From Legionella jamestowniensis (GTDB lineage: Bacteria > Pseudomonadota > Gammaproteobacteria > Legionellales > Legionellaceae): a DNA stretch of 64,000 nucleotides. The translations under genes and the position numbers were made by a program. The notes under the pieces were generated by a model. It ran no database searches and was not told the DNA's origin. It saw nothing but the letters and a program-made list of their open reading frames with translations. How positions within the stretch are numbered: the stretch's first letter is position 1; the number at the start of each line of letters is the position of its first letter. Where the stretch lies: assembly GCF_001467745.1 (NCBI RefSeq), contig NZ_LNYG01000013.1:679909-743908 (forward strand). The letters run 5' to 3'. Shown here piece after piece: positions 16,688 through 25,798 of this stretch.

Positions 16688-17118
16688 TGATTAGGATTTT
16701 GCTCTTGCTGTTGGTCGCTTTAAATGTTCATAGCATGAATGTGATTCCTTTAACGCTGTCACAAAGTGATGCGTCATTAAGACTTAATCTGTCTAGCCCT
16801 ATTGGCGTACCAGCAAAGAGCAAAGCCACTGTTGGCAAAGTAAGCCGCAAAAAATTGGATACCAATCTGTTAAACATGGCTCTATTTGTCATAGGCGCGG
16901 ATAGAGAATCCATCAAATGGTTAGAACAACATCAAGAGCAATTAAAATCCATGCAAGCCACTGGGTTCATCACCAATGTGAATGACTTTGAAACCATTGT
17001 AGCTCTGCAAGAAAAGTTTAAATTGCCACTATTACCCGTCAATGTTGATCCATTGCTGAATTACATCCGTGAACAACATTACCCCTTAATCATTGCTGAG
17101 GGGGCTGTATGGCAGTAA
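16687..17118 (+). CDS. ICE protein, PFL_4695-like (TIGR03765-type)
   Basis: This 143-residue protein has a probable signal peptide (ILLLLLVALNVHS). Its C-terminal two thirds (LLNMALFVIGADRESIKWLEQHQEQLKSMQATGFITNV, PLLPVNVDPLLNYI, YPLIIAEGAVWQ) match the small TIGR03765 family of integrating conjugative elements. It lies between the PFL_4693-like and PFL_4697-like genes, the canonical order. It overlaps the following gene by 10 bp. Confidence 0.78.
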   Translation: MIRILLLLLVALNVHSMNVIPLTLSQSDASLRLNLSSPIGVPAKSKATVGKVSRKKLDTNLLNMALFVIGADRESIKWLEQHQEQLKSMQATGFITNVNDFETIVALQEKFKLPLLPVNVDPLLNYIREQHYPLIIAEGAVWQ

Positions 17119-17741
17119 AACAATATTCCAGACAAATGACTATGCAGCTGACTTTAGTTCTTTTCTTGGGTTGGTTAGCGTTGCTTATCTGGGCTGTAAG
17201 TCAATGGATGCTTCATGGCTATCCATTTGCCTTTGATAAGGTCAATGTCCTTGTAAATACTCAACGAGAAGCCATCACCCCTGTTTATCAAGGTTCACTA
17301 TTGGCAGCCCTACCCTTAGATGCCAAACCTAGCTGGACGCTGACTATTCCCTATTTAAACAAATTAGCGATTAATGAATTTGCAGCAGACTTACTCGAAA
17401 AATCACAACAGTTTTTCCAGCTGGTTTTATTAAGCAGTCAATGTCTATTAATCAAACTTATTATTTTATTCGCTGCCATGCCTTTATTTGCCCTGACTAT
17501 GGTTGCAGGTCTAGTTGATGGTCTTAACCAAAGAGCAATACGCACCGCTTGCTTAGGCCGTGAATCCTCTTATTTATTCCACAGACTTAACCACTATTTA
17601 AAAAAGGGACTTGTGATTTTACTCATGCTCTGGCTTGCCCTGCCTGTCAGCATCACCCCTGCTTATGTCTTTGTTCCTATCAGTTTATTGATGGGATTAA
17701 TGGTGGCCATGACGGCCAGTCGCTTTAAAAAGTATTTATAG
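17109..17741 (+). CDS. ICE membrane protein, PFL_4697-like (TIGR03747-type)
   Basis: This 210-residue inner-membrane protein has about four hydrophobic segments (near residues 12-34, 105-140 and 155-200). It carries the family-typical stretch PLFALTMVAGLVDGLNQRAIRTACLGRESSYLFHRLNHY, then a pair of helices ending the protein. It fits the membrane protein preceding RAQPRD in this operon type. The exact role is unknown. Confidence 0.8.
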   Translation: MAVKQYSRQMTMQLTLVLFLGWLALLIWAVSQWMLHGYPFAFDKVNVLVNTQREAITPVYQGSLLAALPLDAKPSWTLTIPYLNKLAINEFAADLLEKSQQFFQLVLLSSQCLLIKLIILFAAMPLFALTMVAGLVDGLNQRAIRTACLGRESSYLFHRLNHYLKKGLVILLMLWLALPVSITPAYVFVPISLLMGLMVAMTASRFKKYL

Positions 17742-17750
17742 GGAGAAACC

Positions 17751-18077
17751 ATGAAACGATTGCTTTGTTTGACCTTTATGATGATAAGCCTACACAGCTG
17801 GGCGAATAACCCTGATTTAAATGAAACGCTGGTGCGCATCATTAACCAGATTAACGCCATCATGCCCCTGCTTGATGAAGCACAAACACAGATAACCCCC
17901 AATACCCGTATCCAATTACAAATTGAAGGATTTGAAGATGTCCAAGGCCAATATCATGCAGGTTTAAGAGAAGATTTACTGAATATTCGCAATGGCCTGA
18001 TTGATTACATCAATCAACCAATCATTGCACCACGCAAGATCAAGGCCTTGGAAATGGACTTTGTGAGGAAACCCTAA
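17751..18077 (+). CDS. RAQPRD-family ICE protein
   Basis: This 108-residue exported protein has a signal peptide (LCLTFMMISLHSWA). The helical mature part (NETLVRIINQINAIMPLLDEAQ ... DLLNIRNGLIDYIN) corresponds to the RAQPRD family (TIGR01690) of integrative conjugative elements. The eponymous R-A-Q-P-R-D motif is not preserved in that form; INQPIIAPRK stands near the end. A GGGAGAAACC ribosome site is present. Confidence 0.72.
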   Translation: MKRLLCLTFMMISLHSWANNPDLNETLVRIINQINAIMPLLDEAQTQITPNTRIQLQIEGFEDVQGQYHAGLREDLLNIRNGLIDYINQPIIAPRKIKALEMDFVRKP

Positions 18078-18343
18078 TGAGTAAAGACGAAATAGCCAGA
18101 ATGTTTGCCACCACCTTTAAACAAGCAAGCAATAACATATCGGCACAAGTCTTTTCCGGCAGTATCCGCTTTATTGCCATAGCCCTGGTGATATTAGCGG
18201 TGATGTGGTCTGTCAACCACATGATGGACGCAGAGGAAAAACAACAACATGGATACTTACTGCGTCTGGGTTCTCGGCTCATCAGATTAGTGATTGGTCT
18301 GATGATCTTCATTTTAGTTTTATTTGTTAAGGAGACAACATGA
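18077..18343 (+). CDS. ICE membrane protein, PFL_4701-like (TIGR03758-type)
   Basis: This 88-residue protein has two membrane helices (FIALALVILAVMWSV-like region at about 32-48, and RLVIGLMIFILVLFV at about 68-84). The size and its position between RAQPRD and the PFL_4702-like gene match the small TIGR03758 subunit. Its start codon shares a base with the upstream stop. Confidence 0.75.
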   Translation: MSKDEIARMFATTFKQASNNISAQVFSGSIRFIAIALVILAVMWSVNHMMDAEEKQQHGYLLRLGSRLIRLVIGLMIFILVLFVKETT

Positions 18344-18705
18344 AAACAATGCTTCGCTCAATCTGCCTTGGAGTAGTAAATATCTTATATGCCCCTGTGC
18401 TATTGGCAGATAACTGGTTCCCTAAAATTTCCGACGCGGACAACATCGGGGACGGCTCTAAAAGCATGATGACCGTGACAGGGAATTACGTCAAACAAGG
18501 TCTGGGTTTATTGCTCTTCATTACCGCTGTTGTGACCTTTATTAAATTCATTACCACGGTACAACACGGTATTGAAGAGTCTAAAAAGAACGAAGGATCC
18601 ATGGTGGCCTTCGGTACTTTTGCCGTAATGGGCATCACCTATTTAGCCATTAGCATTGCTTCTGGTTATGTGGGTTACACCATGATTACCAAGTTCAAAA
18701 TATAG
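18340..18705 (+). CDS. ICE membrane protein, PFL_4702-like (TIGR03745-type)
   Basis: This 121-residue protein has a signal peptide, then a short periplasmic segment (ADNWFPKISDADNIGDGSKSMM). Two membrane helices follow around residues 47-65 and 88-110. This is a VirB2/TraA-like topology often seen for the candidate pilin of these systems. The start overlaps the previous stop (ATGA). Pilin identity is inference from topology and gene order. Confidence 0.75.
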   Translation: MKTMLRSICLGVVNILYAPVLLADNWFPKISDADNIGDGSKSMMTVTGNYVKQGLGLLLFITAVVTFIKFITTVQHGIEESKKNEGSMVAFGTFAVMGITYLAISIASGYVGYTMITKFKI

Positions 18706-18715
18706 GAGGTGAAAT

Positions 18716-19078
18716 ATGAGTCAGCCTTCTTCGCGCCATCTGTCACACGACTTCCCAGCCTGGAAAGGTTTAAGTCTTCGTGAATTATTTTGGATTGTTA
18801 TCACCACAACCCCAGCAACTACCCTGTTCTTCGTTCTCTTAGGAGCAATGGTTGAGTTTCCGCTGGCCTCTGGCTGCATCGGTTTTGTGATTGGATTCAT
18901 TCTGTCTATTACTGTGTGGCCTAAAGGAGTTTCCCGCATCAAAGCAGGTAAGCCCTATGGTTATGTGATGAAGAAAACGATTCAGTGGATGGTGCGATTA
19001 AGGCTCAAACATTCACCTTGGATTCATTACCAGGGAACTTGGCAAAAGAATAAATCTGTTGGAGAGCCGCATGTTTAA
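18716..19078 (+). CDS. VirB3/TraL-like conjugal protein (TIGR03750-type)
   Basis: This 120-residue protein has a polar N-terminus (about 1-20) and a hydrophobic hairpin (about 26-65, LFWIVITTTPATTLFF and GCIGFVIGFILSITVW). A basic C-terminal tail follows (KAGKPYGYVMKKTIQWMVRLRLK). The hairpin topology fits VirB3/TraL-type proteins. An AGGAGGTG ribosome site precedes the ATG. Confidence 0.75.
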   Translation: MSQPSSRHLSHDFPAWKGLSLRELFWIVITTTPATTLFFVLLGAMVEFPLASGCIGFVIGFILSITVWPKGVSRIKAGKPYGYVMKKTIQWMVRLRLKHSPWIHYQGTWQKNKSVGEPHV

Positions 19079-19727
19079 CTACTGGAAAAAAATCGACAGC
19101 CTACAACATCACAATCGTTTATTACTGGCTTTTATCGGTGTGTTATCAATCATCATCTTAGCATTAATTATTAACCTGATGATCATGCCCAAACGCTATG
19201 AATTCTGGCTTAGTCCTAATATGGCTGCTAATGGCGGTTTAATGAAGGCAAGCGAAATACCGAATGAATACGTGCAAGGATATGTGACTTCCTTAATGCC
19301 GACACTCTACAGCTGGTCTAATAAAGGCAAAGAAGAATTCAACCTAAACATTAAAGCCTTTCATTATTACTTCACATCACGGCATGAGCAGTTACTTCGT
19401 GAAACCCTGGCAGCTTATAAAAACGCTCAACTCTTTGACCGCACTCAAGTAGCAAGTCTCTATCGCTTTATGGAACCGCAAGACATTAAAAAAATTGGTC
19501 CCGATACCTGGGAAGTCAAGCTGATACTACGCATTACGCAAAGGCTCAAAGACAACTCTGCCATGGTCATTGCTGACAAAGTAGTGGCTTATCACCTTCG
19601 TGTGGTCAAGCTCAACCTGTCGCGTCTTCACAACCCTTTTCAATTAGCTCTGGATGGCTATACCCGTCCTGAAGAACGTTTACAAGATTTACTGGTCGAC
19701 ACGGAGGAACACCATGAAACTCATTAA
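19071..19727 (+). CDS. VirB8/TraE-like ICE protein, PFL_4703-like
   Basis: This 218-residue protein has a single N-terminal membrane anchor (LLLAFIGVLSIIILALIINLMIM) and a periplasmic domain with NTF2-like features (FHYYFTSRHEQLLRETLAAYKN ... WEVKLILRITQRLKD). That matches the VirB8/TraE-like assembly factor of these T4SSs (TIGR03746-type). The ATG at 19071 (GGAGAG upstream) is preferred to the TTG at 19059. Confidence 0.8.
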   Translation: MFNYWKKIDSLQHHNRLLLAFIGVLSIIILALIINLMIMPKRYEFWLSPNMAANGGLMKASEIPNEYVQGYVTSLMPTLYSWSNKGKEEFNLNIKAFHYYFTSRHEQLLRETLAAYKNAQLFDRTQVASLYRFMEPQDIKKIGPDTWEVKLILRITQRLKDNSAMVIADKVVAYHLRVVKLNLSRLHNPFQLALDGYTRPEERLQDLLVDTEEHHETH

Positions 19728-20490
19728 AATTAGCTTATTCGCTCTGTGCTTTGCTGTGATGCACCTAAGCCATGCCCTGCAAAGTGAACACCTGGTTTGG
19801 GAAAAAGTTCCTTTAACAATTGAATTACCGATCAATAAAGAGCGGTTAGTCCAGTTTCCCCAAGCCATTAAGGTGATTGATCAACAACTCAGTGCCAGCC
19901 TCGATATTCTGAAAGTCAAAGGTAGCTTGTATCTTAAAGCCAAAGAATCATTCAAAGATTCTCGCTTGATTGTCCAGTTATTGCCTGAAGGCGAAGTGGT
20001 TATTCTTAATCTTAATGCCAATGAGAAAGCAATCAACACCACGCCGATTGAGATTCTGATAGATGATCCCAAAATCAACCTTAATGCAGGAGCCAGTCAA
20101 TATGAATACAACGCTATTCAATTAACCCGTTTTGCCATTCAAGCCTTGTATTCGCCTGAACGGGTCAGAGAAATTCCAGAGGGAATTTACCGCTCACCTA
20201 TGCAAACCAATAAAACCATCCCTTTGTTTTATGGTGCAAGCATTGAAGCTCATCCTCTGGCTTCATGGCGTGGCGGCAATCTTTACGTCACCGCAGTCGA
20301 TTTAAAAAATTTGCTGAATCAACCTATAAAGCTGCCATTCACCAAACTGATGGGGCATTGGCAAACCGCGAGCTTCTATCCCAAAAATGAATTGCCAGCA
20401 CGCAACCAGCATCAAAGCACCACTGTCTTTTTAGTCTCTGATCAGCCTTTTGCAGCAGCTTTAACTCAACAAGCGAGGTACAGCCGATGA
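19714..20490 (+). CDS. VirB9/TraK-like ICE protein, PFL_4704-like
   Basis: This 258-residue secreted protein has a signal peptide (ISLFALCFAVMHLSHA). Its beta-rich N-terminal domain (PLTIELPINKERLVQFPQAIKV) and C-terminal HQSTTVFLVSDQPF region are typical of TraK/VirB9-like outer core components (TIGR03749-type). The ATG at 19714 is preceded by CGGAGGAAC, much better than the ORF opening at 19654. It overlaps both neighbours by a few bases. Confidence 0.8.
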   Translation: MKLIKISLFALCFAVMHLSHALQSEHLVWEKVPLTIELPINKERLVQFPQAIKVIDQQLSASLDILKVKGSLYLKAKESFKDSRLIVQLLPEGEVVILNLNANEKAINTTPIEILIDDPKINLNAGASQYEYNAIQLTRFAIQALYSPERVREIPEGIYRSPMQTNKTIPLFYGASIEAHPLASWRGGNLYVTAVDLKNLLNQPIKLPFTKLMGHWQTASFYPKNELPARNQHQSTTVFLVSDQPFAAALTQQARYSR

Positions 20491-21746
20491 ATAAAAACAA
20501 TGGCATTAAAATTCTGGCAGGCTCGGTGGTTTTTGCGGTCATTATGATTCTTATTAATAGCCGTCATAGCGCACCGGTTAACAACAACACGCCCAATCCT
20601 AATAATTTTGGCGAAGCTATAGCAAGCCAATTCAATGACAATATTCGTGATGTTTCCGCGCGATTATTAGAAACAGAAAAGAAATTAGATCAAATGCACA
20701 AAGAGAATAAATCGCTGCAAAAACAATTAAAACAACCCAAACAAGAAGCCAGCCATACACTGCAAGATGAGTTACAAGCGCTTAAAGAACAACTGACTGC
20801 ACTGACTGAACATCAATCACAATCTTATCCAATGGAAGGAAAACCAGTGCCCTTAACAGGTCAAATCAAAGATTTAGATACCTTGCTAGATAAAGCCCCA
20901 ACTGAAAGCAAAATCTTCAATGAACATGAATCCCCTATCAAGGAAGAAGGTCCAACAAAAACGCCATTCTATACTATTCCAGCTGGCAGCGATTTCAGCA
21001 AAATCACGCTCTTATCAGCTTTAATCGGCGAAGTTCCTGTTGAAGGCAAACTCATGCAGCCTTTATTTCCCTTCACAGCAATTGTCAGTCGAGGGGATTT
21101 AATGACAGCCAATGGGATGCAACTACCCGAAGAAATCACTGGTATGAAAATCAGCGGTTATTCGATTGGCGTTGGTTCCTTTCTCGATAACATCAGCTGT
21201 GTTCGTGCCTATGTCACCTCAGCCTTATTTGTCTTTGAGGATGGGCATTTTGTGAATGTCGGCCAAGAACAAATGAAAAGCTCCGCAGAGCTGGTGAATA
21301 ACGACAGCATTGGTTACCTGACCACGCAATTCGGTAATCCTTGTATCAAAGGACAATACATCACCAATGCCCCTAGAGTATTAACAGCCTTCATGGCAGC
21401 TGGCGGTATTCAAGGTGCAGGAAATGCCCTATCTAAATGGCAAATGAGTTATCAGGCAGACGGAGGTTCTGCCATTGCCACACCTACAGGCGACTTAGCA
21501 CACTTTGCTGCTGGTGGCGCAATCAACGAAGGCAGCCAAAAGATTACTGACTGGCTTGAGAAAAGAATCCAGGGCAGCTTCGATATGGTCTTTGTTCCTG
21601 CAAGTATCCGCGGCCATACAGGGTTTGTCCCTAATCAACTCAGTTTACATTTCAGCCAAACCATAGCCATTGATAAAGAACACCAAGGGAGGGTATTAGA
21701 TTATGGTTACCATCAACAAAAAAACTTTGATAATGCTTTGCGCTAG
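20487..21746 (+). CDS. VirB10/TraB-like ICE protein, PFL_4705-like
   Basis: This 419-residue protein spans the envelope. It has one N-terminal membrane helix (ILAGSVVFAVIMILI), a coiled coil (about 50-100, LLETEKKLDQMHKENKSLQ), a linker, and a C-terminal TrbI/VirB10-type beta domain. The latter shows TPFYTIPAGSDFSKITLLSALIGEVPVEG and FVPNQLSLHFSQTIAIDKEHQGRVLDYG. It is the core-channel scaffold that joins inner and outer membrane. Start and stop both overlap neighbouring genes. Confidence 0.85.
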   Translation: MNKNNGIKILAGSVVFAVIMILINSRHSAPVNNNTPNPNNFGEAIASQFNDNIRDVSARLLETEKKLDQMHKENKSLQKQLKQPKQEASHTLQDELQALKEQLTALTEHQSQSYPMEGKPVPLTGQIKDLDTLLDKAPTESKIFNEHESPIKEEGPTKTPFYTIPAGSDFSKITLLSALIGEVPVEGKLMQPLFPFTAIVSRGDLMTANGMQLPEEITGMKISGYSIGVGSFLDNISCVRAYVTSALFVFEDGHFVNVGQEQMKSSAELVNNDSIGYLTTQFGNPCIKGQYITNAPRVLTAFMAAGGIQGAGNALSKWQMSYQADGGSAIATPTGDLAHFAAGGAINEGSQKITDWLEKRIQGSFDMVFVPASIRGHTGFVPNQLSLHFSQTIAIDKEHQGRVLDYGYHQQKNFDNALR

Positions 21747-22050
21747 TCTGGCATTAAGCGCTTGTTCCACTGCCAGGATGTCGCAAAACGCCATTCCTGA
21801 GCAGGGCTTAACAGTCAGCCAATTGTATCAGCAGAGCCTGCAACAACCAATACAAAAGCCTGTTTACCAACAGATGCGTCTTGATGATTCGGGAGAAGAA
21901 TTTAAGCAACTGCCTAACCCCGAAGTGCCTATCCATGTTTTTGCGCATGTGGCGCAATTGGGTGATGAACAAATCATCAAGCCTGCCTACACGACTCGCT
22001 TTTTCCTTTACAAGCAAAACCAGTATGCCTTGGCATCAGAACTGTATTAA
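21703..22050 (+). CDS. conjugation lipoprotein, VirB7/TraV-like (TIGR03751-type)
   Basis: This 115-residue lipoprotein has a lipobox LALSAC with the lipidated Cys at position 21. The mature part contains PNPEVPIHVFAHVAQLGDEQIIKPAYTTRFFLY, the conserved core of the TIGR03751 conjugative lipoprotein. It would sit in the outer membrane and stabilise the core complex. It begins 44 bp inside the VirB10-like gene. Confidence 0.82.
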   Translation: MVTINKKTLIMLCASLALSACSTARMSQNAIPEQGLTVSQLYQQSLQQPIQKPVYQQMRLDDSGEEFKQLPNPEVPIHVFAHVAQLGDEQIIKPAYTTRFFLYKQNQYALASELY

Positions 22051-22059
22051 GGAGACATG

Positions 22060-24822
22060 ATGAAACGATTATCTAACTGGTTGCTTGGAGAAATGAATCC
22101 CCAAGCTATAAAAGAACAAGCTGTTAAAAAGCGTTACGCCAATCCTTTACCTTCTTTTGCCGATAGATTGACTATTGTTGATTTTAATGAACAAGAGCAG
22201 GTCTTTTTATTTGCCGATGGCAAAAGTCTAGGCTCAGGATTTGAATTAGGTGATATTCAGGCAGAAGCAGCCTCCTCTGAGTATTTACAAGCGGTATTTC
22301 ATAAAATTCGGGATACCTTTGCATCCGTAGTTCCACTACATGCCGTTGATCCTTGGGTCATGCAGATGTTTGTTCAAGACGAATATTGCCTTGATCCCGT
22401 TATTACTCATATTAAAACCCAAATCCCCCAACAATTTAGAGACAGTCCATTAACGCAAGATTATTTAAAACGCCTGCACGATCTTTACAATAAAATGACC
22501 CGACCCGAAGGCTTATTTATTGATCCCAAAACAGGCGCACCCTACCGTGGACGAAGACGAAGAATCAGAGTTTTGTTTTATAGACAATTACACCAAACCA
22601 ATCTACCCCGAGAGCAAATTCTTCTCGAACATCAAGAAGTCATTAGTCAGATTGAAACCAAACTGCGCTCACCAGGGCTGGAAATCAAACGCCTCAAAGG
22701 GCAAGATTATTACCAGTGGTGGATACGTTGGTTTAATCCCAAATCAGCTGACGAGATATTAGAACAATACCCTTATCCGAATCCCATACCAGCAGGATTT
22801 AACCTAGCGCAAAATGTATTCTTTACGCCACCTGTAAGCGATGAAGATGGGTTTGTTTTTGAAGGAAACAAACAAAGAATTCTGTATGTTGACGGGTTAA
22901 AAGAAGCGCCTATCATTGGATTAGTCTCACGAGAAAGACAGCAAGCTAATCCCAAACATCGATACGCACTTTTAGATACCTTGCCAGAAGGAAGCATCTA
23001 CACAATCCAAGTCGTCTTTAGTCATGATGAAAATCTTGATTCCCATTTAACGCGATTGGAAAAAGGAATCGTAGGAACCAGTCTAAAACCTCAGGAAGTC
23101 CGAGATGATATTAGGACAGCCCGTAATGAGTTAAGTATGGGCAATCGATTGTTCTGGGTTAATCAGGCCATTTTCTATCAAGCTGAAGATGAGCAACAAG
23201 CTCAAATCATAGAAAAAAATCTGCACGCGATTTTCAACGATGCCAAAATGCCCTTGATTCATTCCAACTATGATCTCCATCCTCTAAATTCCTGGCTCAA
23301 TGCTCTGCCCTTTAATTTTGATCCCCACTATGCCCGTAAATATTTATGTTTTGATCGTCTGATGTATGCCACTGAGCTGGCAGCACTGCTTCCGGTCTAT
23401 GGACGCAACCAAGGTGCAAGGCATTTACCTTGTTTCCCCTTTTTCAATCGTTTGGGTGAACCTGTTTTTTTTGACTTACTGCATCATGATTTTGTTAGCC
23501 AAAATTCTCATTGCGCTATTTTTGCAAACTCTGGTGGTGGCAAGTCGGTTTTAACGGGTTGGATGATTCAATCTTTATTAGCCATGAAAAATGCCCGAAT
23601 AGTGCTTTTTGAAATGGGGAACTCTTTTGACAGGATACTCATTCACGCCAAAGCGCACGGTAAAAAGACCAAACAGTTATTACTAAGCAATAAGAAAGAT
23701 GAAGCAGTCCCATTAAATCCATTTTGTGAAGCATATAAAGCTATTCCCGAAATCACAGATAATTTAAGTACAAAGCAGGCTACCTTAATTGCTCAAAAAA
23801 TCATGGAATTAAAGAGCAACCTTCAAGAACCTGCTAATTCAGAAGACGTGGTCTGTGGTGATGGTCACCGCTCCTATCTGGCCGAGCTTGCTTTAGCTTT
23901 ACGTACCATGATTACTGAGGCTAATGCTTTGGAAGAAGAACAATTTACTTTGGCTGATGAAACTCTATTAATCGAAGTGTTAAGTGATGCGATTTTAACG
24001 TCCTTTAACAATGACATACCGCAAATGCTCACTGAGCATATTGTAAGTGCTTTTAAACGACGACTTGATAGAGAAACAGTTGCTCGCAAAAAAGACCGCA
24101 TCCTTGATATGCACGATCGACTTAACAGTTATGTGATTAACAGTGCCAAATCTCGTTTTTTTAATGTGTCGACAGAGCCTTTAGGTGACTTTGATATTTT
24201 TCATGTTGATATTTCAGCCATTAAGGATGATACCGGAAAGCTGGCCTTGGTAATGGTTTCATTATTGCCAAGAATACTGGCTATGGCAGAAGCTACTCAA
24301 AACGATAACAGACCAACCTTTCTCTTTATTGATGAATCCCATTTGCAATTTCAAATCCCTTCTGTTGTGACCGTTTGTTTACTGATTGCCAAAGTAGCAA
24401 GAAAGCTCGGTCTTTGGCTGGTTGCTATTACCCAAAACGTCACGGACATGAATTCAGAAAAGGCCACCAAAATTTTATCGTTGATTGAAACCTGGATTTT
24501 ATTGGGACTAGATGAAAAAGAAATCACTGACGTAAAACGCTTTAAATCCCTAACACCACAGCAGGAAACATTAATCAGAGATATTGATTCGCAAAAAGGC
24601 TTGTATGCAGAAGCGGTTTTATTAGGGTCACGTTATCAGGGTTTGTTTCGCGTCATTCCACCTCGCTACCTACTAGCACTGTTAATGACCGAAAAATCAG
24701 AAAAAGCTCAACGTCACCTTCTGGAGAAAGAACATGATGTACTTGAAGCAGCCGAAATCATGGCTAAAAAACTCGAACAACCTAAAACTGCTATTCACAA
24801 TAGGACTTATTTTTATGACTAA
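22060..24822 (+). CDS. VirB4/TraC-like conjugative ATPase (TIGR03744-type)
   Basis: This is the roughly 920-residue motor ATPase of the T4SS, cytoplasmic and attached to the inner membrane. The N-terminal half is the CagE/TrbE/VirB4-type domain. The C-terminal half holds Walker A (SGGGKSVLTG, near residue 490) and Walker B (TFLFIDESHLQF, near 755), followed by a KRFKSLTPQQETLIRDI segment. Two ATGs in tandem (22057, 22060) follow GGAG; the second has better spacing. The length is normal for the family and there are no disruptions. Confidence 0.9.
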   Translation: MKRLSNWLLGEMNPQAIKEQAVKKRYANPLPSFADRLTIVDFNEQEQVFLFADGKSLGSGFELGDIQAEAASSEYLQAVFHKIRDTFASVVPLHAVDPWVMQMFVQDEYCLDPVITHIKTQIPQQFRDSPLTQDYLKRLHDLYNKMTRPEGLFIDPKTGAPYRGRRRRIRVLFYRQLHQTNLPREQILLEHQEVISQIETKLRSPGLEIKRLKGQDYYQWWIRWFNPKSADEILEQYPYPNPIPAGFNLAQNVFFTPPVSDEDGFVFEGNKQRILYVDGLKEAPIIGLVSRERQQANPKHRYALLDTLPEGSIYTIQVVFSHDENLDSHLTRLEKGIVGTSLKPQEVRDDIRTARNELSMGNRLFWVNQAIFYQAEDEQQAQIIEKNLHAIFNDAKMPLIHSNYDLHPLNSWLNALPFNFDPHYARKYLCFDRLMYATELAALLPVYGRNQGARHLPCFPFFNRLGEPVFFDLLHHDFVSQNSHCAIFANSGGGKSVLTGWMIQSLLAMKNARIVLFEMGNSFDRILIHAKAHGKKTKQLLLSNKKDEAVPLNPFCEAYKAIPEITDNLSTKQATLIAQKIMELKSNLQEPANSEDVVCGDGHRSYLAELALALRTMITEANALEEEQFTLADETLLIEVLSDAILTSFNNDIPQMLTEHIVSAFKRRLDRETVARKKDRILDMHDRLNSYVINSAKSRFFNVSTEPLGDFDIFHVDISAIKDDTGKLALVMVSLLPRILAMAEATQNDNRPTFLFIDESHLQFQIPSVVTVCLLIAKVARKLGLWLVAITQNVTDMNSEKATKILSLIETWILLGLDEKEITDVKRFKSLTPQQETLIRDIDSQKGLYAEAVLLGSRYQGLFRVIPPRYLLALLMTEKSEKAQRHLLEKEHDVLEAAEIMAKKLEQPKTAIHNRTYFYD

Positions 24823-25789
24823 CTTGTCCTTTGCTTTAGAAAGCACTAGCCCTCCTCACCCAGTGAACACCTTCATCATAGCCACACGGGTCTTGCAAAA
24901 GCTATTTCAAAACAGCCATTATAAAGTGATTGGTTCTTGTACCTGGGCTGTAGGCCGTCTACCGCCCAGGCTTGAAGTCACGCCCGCGGTTGAGCAATTC
25001 TTGCCTGATCTAATCATTACTGTCAGCAATAAGCCAGAAGAAAATCCCTGGCTTGAGGCACGAACGCTTTACGAAAATAAAGCAGCAAGAACACTGTATC
25101 AACAAGCTTATAAAGCTGCGACTGGTTCTGAATTAGGTTTTGGCAATGACAGCGGCCAAACCACCGATCTTCATATTAATGATGAACGCACCCGTATCGT
25201 TGATGTTATTGGCAGCCCTGCTGCTTTCTATCGTATCCCTTACCTGTCACATAGACCTGAAACAGGTTTTGGTGTTCCTTATTATCTTGCCGAAGCTGAT
25301 GCAGTCATGGATAGAACAGAAGCCGCTGAGTTGTTGTATATGGGAACTCATCCATACCTATTAATTAATCATGACATTGGCACATTCACCCAAAATTGGG
25401 GTTCTGAAATTCCAAGATTAATGCGAGTGACTCAGCCCTATAACTATAGAGCCTCAGTTGTAGCGGCCATGCACGCAGCGGATATCGTCACCAATAAAAA
25501 TCCCTTACATGTCACCAAATCAACTCGTAATTCCTGTGGGAGAAACTGTGTAGTAGCTAATGCCATTTATGACCCCAGAAACACCAAGGTCATCTGGCAG
25601 GAAATCTACCCCATTAACCGAAATATTCACCCAGGGGATGCACAGGACTTTGGTACAGAAGATGACAAAGCGGGTAATGGTAATTATGTATTTGTCCTCT
25701 GGCGTAAATACCGCGGCTGTATCCAGCACGAAGGCAAACTCGTGAACTTTTTAACCTTTCCCAAAGTAGAACAACCTCAAAAACGATAG
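24734..25789 (+). CDS. TraU-like ICE protein, PFL_4710-like (TIGR03756-type)
   Basis: This 351-residue exported protein has a signal peptide (LKLLFTIGLIFMTNLSFA) followed by PVNTFIIATRVLQKLF, CTWAVGRLPPRLEVTPAVEQFLPDLIITVS and a C-terminal Cys-containing region (RNSCGRNCVVANAIYDPR), as in TraU-type assembly proteins. The ATG at 24734 has GGAG seven bases upstream, even though this places 89 bp of overlap with the VirB4 gene. A shorter start at 24815 would cut into the signal peptide. Confidence 0.8.
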   Translation: MMYLKQPKSWLKNSNNLKLLFTIGLIFMTNLSFALESTSPPHPVNTFIIATRVLQKLFQNSHYKVIGSCTWAVGRLPPRLEVTPAVEQFLPDLIITVSNKPEENPWLEARTLYENKAARTLYQQAYKAATGSELGFGNDSGQTTDLHINDERTRIVDVIGSPAAFYRIPYLSHRPETGFGVPYYLAEADAVMDRTEAAELLYMGTHPYLLINHDIGTFTQNWGSEIPRLMRVTQPYNYRASVVAAMHAADIVTNKNPLHVTKSTRNSCGRNCVVANAIYDPRNTKVIWQEIYPINRNIHPGDAQDFGTEDDKAGNGNYVFVLWRKYRGCIQHEGKLVNFLTFPKVEQPQKR

Positions 25790-25798
25790 GACGATGCC